This document shows positions 58,681-64,000 of a DNA stretch of 64,000 nucleotides, piece after piece (the first letter of the stretch is position 1; every line of letters starts with the position of its first letter). The position numbers and the translations under genes are program-made. Location: assembly GCA_019279435.1 (NCBI GenBank), contig JAAALK010000286.1:29263712-29327711 (forward strand). The letters run 5' to 3'. The notes under the pieces are model-generated. The model made no database searches and was not told the DNA's origin. It worked only from the letters and a program-made list of their open reading frames with translations. Source of the DNA: Zizania palustris (taxonomy: Eukaryota > Streptophyta > Magnoliopsida > Poales > Poaceae).

Positions 58681-61428
58681 TCAATAATCATGAGTGGGAC
58701 CAAACGATCCAATGCCAGGTTTAGTAAAAGTGTTGAACCAGTGTCGAGCCATCTGTGCGTATGTAGGAAAACAAAAGGAATCATATGAGTTTGGACTGAA
58801 GCGCGAATCAAAGCGCGGTCCTCTGTTCTTCCTAAAATCACGGTTGCGAGATCCAACAACGTTTCCATGACGATCTGGAACTCTGCCGGAACGGAAACCA
58901 CCATCCGGAGCATGGTAGTGAAAACCGTCTCCTCTACCACCACCTACACGACGTGGTGTGGCCTCTAGCCTCTCTCCACGTCGAGGGACTCTCTGCCTAC
59001 CACTCTGCTGGTAGAACTGCTCCTGCCCACCTCGAGCTCTCTCTGCTCGCTCAACCCGCTTCCTCCTGAAGCAAAACTCCTTAAGATGCCCGTCTCTCTG
59101 ACAAAACTTACAGTGGTAGGTAGGCTTCTTGGAATGTTGTTGTGGTTTAGGGTTCTTAGGCTTGGTGGTGTTGGGTGTAGCATCTTTGGTGTGAGAGTGT
59201 CCAGGTAAAGAATCAAGAGAAGTGTGAAGAGTTTTAGGCTTAGGAATCCAGATCTGCTTCTTAGGTGGAGCTTTAGGTTGTTCTTGCATCACTCCATCCT
59301 TGGGTTGACTATCCTTAAAGGACTCAGTGGAGTGAGTCTTGGGATATCTCTGTTCGGGAGTCATCTTACTCCACTCCACTGCACGGCTAATGGCGCTCTC
59401 AAAATCAGCCTTGGTATAGGTGTAACCTACCCCAAACCCATCCTGTCTCTTGAACTGCTGGATCATCATGCTGAGTTGTGGCTCTTTAGCACTGATCCAA
59501 CTCAGGATTGAACGGAGGTAAAAGTTCTCATTCTGACCATCAGCTAGCTCCTCTCTCAAAAAAGCTAACACCTCCACCTGAGACAAGCAAATCTCACACT
59601 CTTTATCAACTTCGACAGACTTCTCAGCTTTTAGCTTAATCAACTCCATTCTAATGGATAAACAACTCTCACAAACAGTGGATGGAACTGACAAGGTCTC
59701 AAGCTCTAGCTTAGTCTGCTCCAACTCAGCTCTCACTCTAGCTAACTCGCTCAACTTCTCATCACTCTTGGCTCTCAGCTCGGCTATACTCGCTAAATAG
59801 GATAGGCAGTCTACACAAGGTGCGACGACAGTGACATGAGCATATTTCAGCTCCTGCTGAGCGCTCTCAAGCTCAGTGGCCAATGCGTCTCTCTCATCTA
59901 CTCTCTCTGTGTACCTGGACTTAAGAGTCGTCAGGTCACACAACAGCACCTCACAGTTAGGGCACTCACCACTATCACCCAAACAAGGGGAAGAAGACAG
60001 ACTCTTAATCTTGCCATTTGCCGTGGCAAGCTCACTCTCAAGCTCATCTATCCTCTTCTTAGCCCCTCTAAGCAGTTTCTCCCTATACTTCAACTCCTGA
60101 CTGTTCTGTTCTAGTAAATTAACAACTTCTTGTTCATATGAAGATGCATTCTCATCGTCGTCATCGTCGGAGTCGTCGGAGGAGTCATTCTCTTTCTTCT
60201 CCCCAAGAGCCATTGAGCAGAAGCTCTTGTGGGGTCTTCGGCTGTGACGTGAGTGACTCTTCAGCTTATCCCTGAAGCCCATGAAACAGAGGCCCGCCGG
60301 ATTGTCCCTGTCCTTCCCCTTGCTGATCATGATATCTTCATCACTTGAACTTGAAGATGATGAGGAAGACGAGGATCTCTTGGAGTATCTTTTCTCCATC
60401 TCGGCGAAGAAGGTCTCGTCTCGCTTCTTATTCTCACGCCTATAATCCTTTAGAGCCTTTCGAAAGAATCTTGTCCTGGGCTTGCCCTTCGTGGAGTTGT
60501 CGTACTTGCTAGAGTTGTAGGAGTTGCCGCTGGTTCCCTTCTTGTAATTCTTCTGTTTGGGACAGTCGGCGATAAAATGACCTGGGTCACCACACTCAAA
60601 ACATCTGGATTTTGTGCCGTGTCTCTTAAACATTCGCTTATCATAGACACGTCGCACCCGGTTGTTAAACAGGCACAAATCATCATCTCCTAGAGTATCA
60701 AGTTGTTCCTCGGAGATAGACATCAAGGAAAAAGCAGTACAACTCATGGCATTAGGATCAGCAGACGGTGTCGCAAGCGCCAGAGTCTTTGAGCCAGAAT
60801 CAGTGAGATTTGATCTCAACTGAATATCGACCTCTGAGGCCTTGAGCTTACTAAAAAGCTCTGCGATGGTCAAGGTATCATATGATGTGCTCTCAACAAT
60901 AGAAGAGACCTTGATCTCCCAGATCTTAGGGTCCAAGGTATGGAGTACCTTAAGCGCCTGTTCATGATCTGAGACCAGCTGATCACCCTCGGCCTTGTTA
61001 ACACGAAGCTTGTTAATGATCGATTGAAAACGACCAAACAAAGCCTCAACAGTCTCACTCGGCTTCTGTGAGAAATTTTCATACTCACGCCGGTAGGTCT
61101 GATATAGTCTATCCTTGACCTGAGCTGTCCCCTCATGATGAGCCTGGAGGGTAGCCCAGATCTCTCTAGCAGTGGTGAGATGGCTAACACGCTCGAACTC
61201 ACTAGGACCTAGACCAGAAAATAAAATGTTCACCACCTTACTATTATTTTGATGCTGGGTAATTATATTTTCAGCAGTATCCGCAGCAAGAGTCGTAATG
61301 GTGAAACTAGGATGAACACAAATCTCCCATATGTCCGAGCTCTGGCTCATAAGGTATGCTCGCATGCGAGTCTTCCAATAAATGTAGCCAAAAGCTTCTA
61401 GGGATGGGATTTTACCAGAAGACGTCAT
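58681..61428 (-). CDS. gag: Element C Gag, intact, 915 aa
   Basis: ATG at 61428 (MTSSGKIPSLEAFGY) is preferred to a GTG two codons upstream. No stops. Residues from that ATG: N-terminal Copia Gag domain about 10-200 (YIYWKTRMRAYLMSQ, FERVSHLTTAREIWATL); CCHC knuckle C276-C289 (CFECGDPGHFIADC); Lys/Arg and Ser tracts; acidic run SSDDSDDDDDENAS near 415; coiled coil about 430-650 with four CxxC pairs at 489/492, 538/541, 586/589 and 611/614; second CCHC knuckle C773-C786 (CKFCQRDGHLKEFC); Arg/Gly-rich tail ending GPTHDY. It should form the particle and package RNA. An intact frame in an element without pol suggests recent selection or recent origin from an active copy. Confidence 0.95.
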   Translation of the reverse strand: MTSSGKIPSLEAFGYIYWKTRMRAYLMSQSSDIWEICVHPSFTITTLAADTAENIITQHQNNSKVVNILFSGLGPSEFERVSHLTTAREIWATLQAHHEGTAQVKDRLYQTYRREYENFSQKPSETVEALFGRFQSIINKLRVNKAEGDQLVSDHEQALKVLHTLDPKIWEIKVSSIVESTSYDTLTIAELFSKLKASEVDIQLRSNLTDSGSKTLALATPSADPNAMSCTAFSLMSISEEQLDTLGDDDLCLFNNRVRRVYDKRMFKRHGTKSRCFECGDPGHFIADCPKQKNYKKGTSGNSYNSSKYDNSTKGKPRTRFFRKALKDYRRENKKRDETFFAEMEKRYSKRSSSSSSSSSSSDEDIMISKGKDRDNPAGLCFMGFRDKLKSHSRHSRRPHKSFCSMALGEKKENDSSDDSDDDDDENASSYEQEVVNLLEQNSQELKYREKLLRGAKKRIDELESELATANGKIKSLSSSPCLGDSGECPNCEVLLCDLTTLKSRYTERVDERDALATELESAQQELKYAHVTVVAPCVDCLSYLASIAELRAKSDEKLSELARVRAELEQTKLELETLSVPSTVCESCLSIRMELIKLKAEKSVEVDKECEICLSQVEVLAFLREELADGQNENFYLRSILSWISAKEPQLSMMIQQFKRQDGFGVGYTYTKADFESAISRAVEWSKMTPEQRYPKTHSTESFKDSQPKDGVMQEQPKAPPKKQIWIPKPKTLHTSLDSLPGHSHTKDATPNTTKPKNPKPQQHSKKPTYHCKFCQRDGHLKEFCFRRKRVERAERARGGQEQFYQQSGRQRVPRRGERLEATPRRVGGGRGDGFHYHAPDGGFRSGRVPDRHGNVVGSRNRDFRKNRGPRFDSRFSPNSYDSFCFPTYAQMARHWFNTFTKPGIGSFGPTHDY

Positions 61429-61474
61429 GGTCACTACCTAGGTTTTGAACCGGTTAAGATATTAAAAAAACTAA

Positions 61475-61492
61475 CCTCGCTCTGATACCACT
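61475..61492 (-). promoter_or_regulatory. Primer-binding site of element C
   Basis: Minus strand AGTGGTATCAGAGCGAGG directly after the 5' LTR; initiator-methionine tRNA type. Confidence 0.85.
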
Positions 61493-63037
61493 TGTAGGAC
61501 CAAAAGTAGCGACCAGAGGGGGGGTGAATGGGCGCCTAAAAATTTCTTGGTAAACTATGATCTAATCCCACCACCTAAATAAACTTAACCAGATAAATAA
61601 TATTTGAAAAGCAAATTTTAGGAATTAAAGTTGTCTAAAAATAAAATACTAATTAATGGAATAAAATATGGATCACCCAAAAATTAATTCAGAAATAACC
61701 TAAAAATATTTCACGCGAAAGAAGGAAAAATTATCACAACTAATAAAATTTTCTTTTATTTTATATGAGCAGATTAAACAGATCTATTTAAATAAATAAT
61801 ACGAGATAACTACTAAGCAGATTAAAAGTTAACTACGACATGAATTTTTATGCTTATACAATAAAACTAACAAATAAAATTATTACTAGATACTTAATCA
61901 GATTTAATCTAATCAGGAATAAAAGTTGATATAATTGAAACCCTGAAAAATAGTAGATTAGAAGACTAACTTGCATGGCTTCTCTCACCTCCGACTGTGT
62001 TGCCTCTGCTGCCCGCGTGTTGCTGTGGTGCAGAAAAACGGGCTAACGACGCCAGCCGTTGGTTCCGCCTGAGCCGTTGCGCTCACGCATGTATCTCTGA
62101 AGGCTGCGTTCATCCGCTGTTTGCTATCGCTTGTAGGGGATACATGAGGCAGTGGCGATGTGAAACGAAAGCAGGCGCAGAGTGCCGACGTGCGGTGTGG
62201 AAGAAGGCTGTGCGGGGACGAATGACACGCCGAGGGCAGCCTACGCCGTTGTTGCGCCTGGTTCCTGTCACCAGCACTGTTCAAGACAAAAACTAGCGGT
62301 AGGCTAGATAGCACTAGACTGCATGCTGTGGCGCTTCCTGCCTCTGTTGGTATGCTTCTCCGCCGGACGGAAAACAGTGCGGCGGCATAACCAGCGAAAG
62401 AAATCGTGGCGGTGTAGATAAAAAATAGGGAAGAATAGAGACGGCGGTGGACTGTAGATTGATTATGAATGAAACAGTCAACTATCCCCAAGGAGATAGG
62501 GGCCTATTTATAGGCAAATCCTAATACATGAAAAGACTACTTTACCCTCGGATAAAATTAAACTGACTCTAAAATAAATTCCGAAAATTACTAAACTAAT
62601 CTTAGAAAAATTAACTGACTCGAATAAAAATATTCTATACTTAAAAACTAAATATTAATATCCTAAAAACGAATTAATGATAGATTGTCAGTTTTATGCC
62701 GAAACTGACAAAGCGTCCACCGTCTTCGCACCGGGTACCCGGATTGGGCCGACCCGACCCCGCAGCTCCCTCAGCCCAGCAATCGCTCGCCGCCCGTGTA
62801 CCTGAGTCAAACCCAGTCAACAGACCAGTGGATCATCTGCCGCTCCTAGCCATGTACCCGGATTGGGCCAGCCCGACTCCGCAGCTCCTCTGCCCGGCCG
62901 TCGCTCACTGCCCGTGTACCTGAGTCACATGCACCTCAGACTCGGTAGGTCTTCATCTCTCCCTTCCATTTACTTCCGTTGACAATCACTCATCACATCT
63001 GGAATATCAAAACCATATTCTTCAACATGGTTTCTCA
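61493..63037 (-). repeat. 5' LTR of element C
   Basis: 1,545 bp, the near-identical partner of 55720-57265. TATA box CTATAAATAG on the minus strand at 62504-62513. Confidence 0.95.
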
Positions 63038-63042
63038 GAGGG

Positions 63043-64000
63043 CCACGAGGCTGGAAAGATATTCCTTGATCTGCTGGAAATAGTCCTGACACTCGGGGGT
63101 CCACTCGAAATGCTTAGAACCTCAGAGCGCCTTGAAGATGGGCAAACTTCGCTCTGCTGATTTTGCTAAAAATCGCCCGAGGGCTGCCAACCGCCCGACC
63201 AGCTTTTATGCTTGCTTCAGGTTCTGATGGGGGGACATGTTCTGCAATGCCTAAACTTGCGTTGGGCTGGCTTCGATGCCCCGACTGGAAACGAGATACC
63301 CAAGCAGCTTCCCTGCGCGTGCTCTGAAGACACATTTTTCTGGATTGAGCCGGATTCCACACCGCCGGAGGCTATCTAAGGTCTCAGCTATGTCCGAGCT
63401 GTGGTGGCTCTTGGTGGCGCTTTTGATGACGATGTCGTCCATGTAAGCTTCCACATTACGCCCCAACTGATGACCTAGGGCTTTGGAGATTAGTCTTGAA
63501 AAGGTGGCCCCTGCATTGCGGAGGCCGAAGGGCATCCGGAGGTAGCAGAATACTCCGGCTGGGGTGACAAAACTTGTTTTCACTTGGTCCTCGGGCCTTA
63601 ACAAAATCTGGTGGTATCCGGAATAAGCGTCGAGGAAACTGAGGAGTTCTGCTCCGGCTGTGGAGTCAACTAGTTGGTCAATGCGAGGCAGGGGGTAAGG
63701 GTCACGGGGGCAAGCTTTATTCAGAGAAGTAAAGTCGATACACATGCGCCATTTGCTAGATGTTTTCTTCTGGACAAACACTGGGTTAGACAACCAGTCG
63801 GTATGACTCACTTCCCGGATGACTCCTGCTCGAAGCAGCTTCTCCGTCTCAGCCTTAGCAAGCTTGGCCCGTTCGGTGGAAAGTCTCCGGAGCCCCTGGC
63901 GGACCGGCCGTGCCTTCGGGTCGACGGCCAGTGAGTGCTCGATGATCGAGCGGTCGACGCCGGTAATGTCTTCGTCGGACCATGCGAAGATGTCGAGGTT
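63043..64000 (-). pseudogene. pol: Element E Pol, RT region, continuing past the window end
   Basis: Resumes the E pol after element C. RT motifs on the minus strand: MCIDFTSLNKACPRDPYPLP, LLSFLDAYSGYHQILL, MPFGLRNAGATFSRL, and AYMDDIVIKS with the catalytic YMDD near 63440. The frame is open from about 63251 to 64000 (toward the N-terminus, NLDIFAWSDEDITGVDR). Between 63043 and 63250 a TGA near 63122 (where Arg is expected) and a shift near 63205 break it. Confidence 0.9.

Larger units (their letters stand above)
55720..63037 (-). mobile_element. Gag-only Copia element C (non-autonomous), nested in pol of E
   Basis: Flanked by GAGGG (55715-55719 and 63038-63042). LTRs 55720-57265 and 61493-63037 differ at roughly 20 sites by eye out of about 1,545, mostly transitions. 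It has a primer site, an intact gag and polypurine tracts but no pol. It fits the type described in plants as terminal-repeat retrotransposons with a GAG domain. It is one of the youngest insertions in the window. Confidence 0.95.
19433..64000 (+). mobile_element. Copia element A (host of the nested stacks; 3' end outside the window)
   Basis: 5' LTR 19433-21872, primer site, a gag split in two by element B (21937-22979 and 45509-46891), then the 3' untranslated region up to 47307, where the CACTA element F begins. No pol lies between gag and the 3' region. The likely left TSD is ATCTC (19428-19432); the right one is outside the window. Same family as the solo LTR, and related to elements 1, B and C. 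Confidence 0.8.
47815..64000 (-). mobile_element. Gypsy/Tat LTR retrotransposon E, nested in F; 5' end outside the window
   Basis: 3' LTR 47815-48503, antisense gene 49076-52789 (+ strand), tandem repeat 53005-53405, then pol on the minus strand from 53536, split by element C and open to the window end. The left target site would be TTCCA (47810-47814). Same layout as D, but much more GC-rich and more decayed in pol. Confidence 0.9.

Overview
This 64 kb window looks like plant nuclear heterochromatin, probably from a large-genome monocot and most likely a grass. The basis is the transposon mix: Sirevirus-type Copia elements with multiple polypurine tracts, Tat-type Gypsy elements with an antisense gene, a PIF/Harbinger element and a CACTA end. 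The species cannot be told. I find no host protein gene, tRNA or rRNA. Nearly everything is transposable element, and most of it is nested.

Layout. 1-7047: 3' part of a + strand Copia element ('element 1') with the end of gag, an intact pol, multiple polypurine tracts and a 3' LTR. It sits in old debris: a minus-strand antisense-gene fragment of a Gypsy/Tat element (7093-9664) joined to a Copia RNase H remnant with its LTR (9676 to about 10335). 10685-18526: a solo LTR with target-site duplication (TSD) AGTAA, split by a 4.9 kb PIF/Harbinger transposon (11969-16857, TSD TTA). 18532-19432: an unassigned island. From 19433 to beyond the window: a second Copia element of the same family ('A', + strand).

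Inside A are two stacks of younger insertions. Stack one: Copia element B (22980-45503, minus strand, TSD GTGAG), whose 5' LTR is split by Gypsy/Tat element D (34092-45123, TSD GGTCC). Stack two: a CACTA end (F, from 47308), split by Gypsy/Tat element E (from 47815, minus strand), which is split by Copia element C (55720-63037, minus strand, TSD GAGGG). The deepest chain is A > F > E > C.

How the parts work. Element 1 has every pol catalytic residue in place. C keeps both LTRs, the primer site, the polypurine tracts and an uninterrupted 915-aa Gag, but its pol has been removed between the gag stop and the last codons of pol, so it could only move with enzymes supplied in trans. A shows a similar, independent loss. 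D and E carry a sense gag-pol and, convergent to it, an intron-containing antisense gene with its own TATA-like box. A tandem repeat lies between the two genes, and its sequence differs between D and E. Decayed copies carry many TAG stops where relatives have glutamine, as expected from C-to-T change at CAG.
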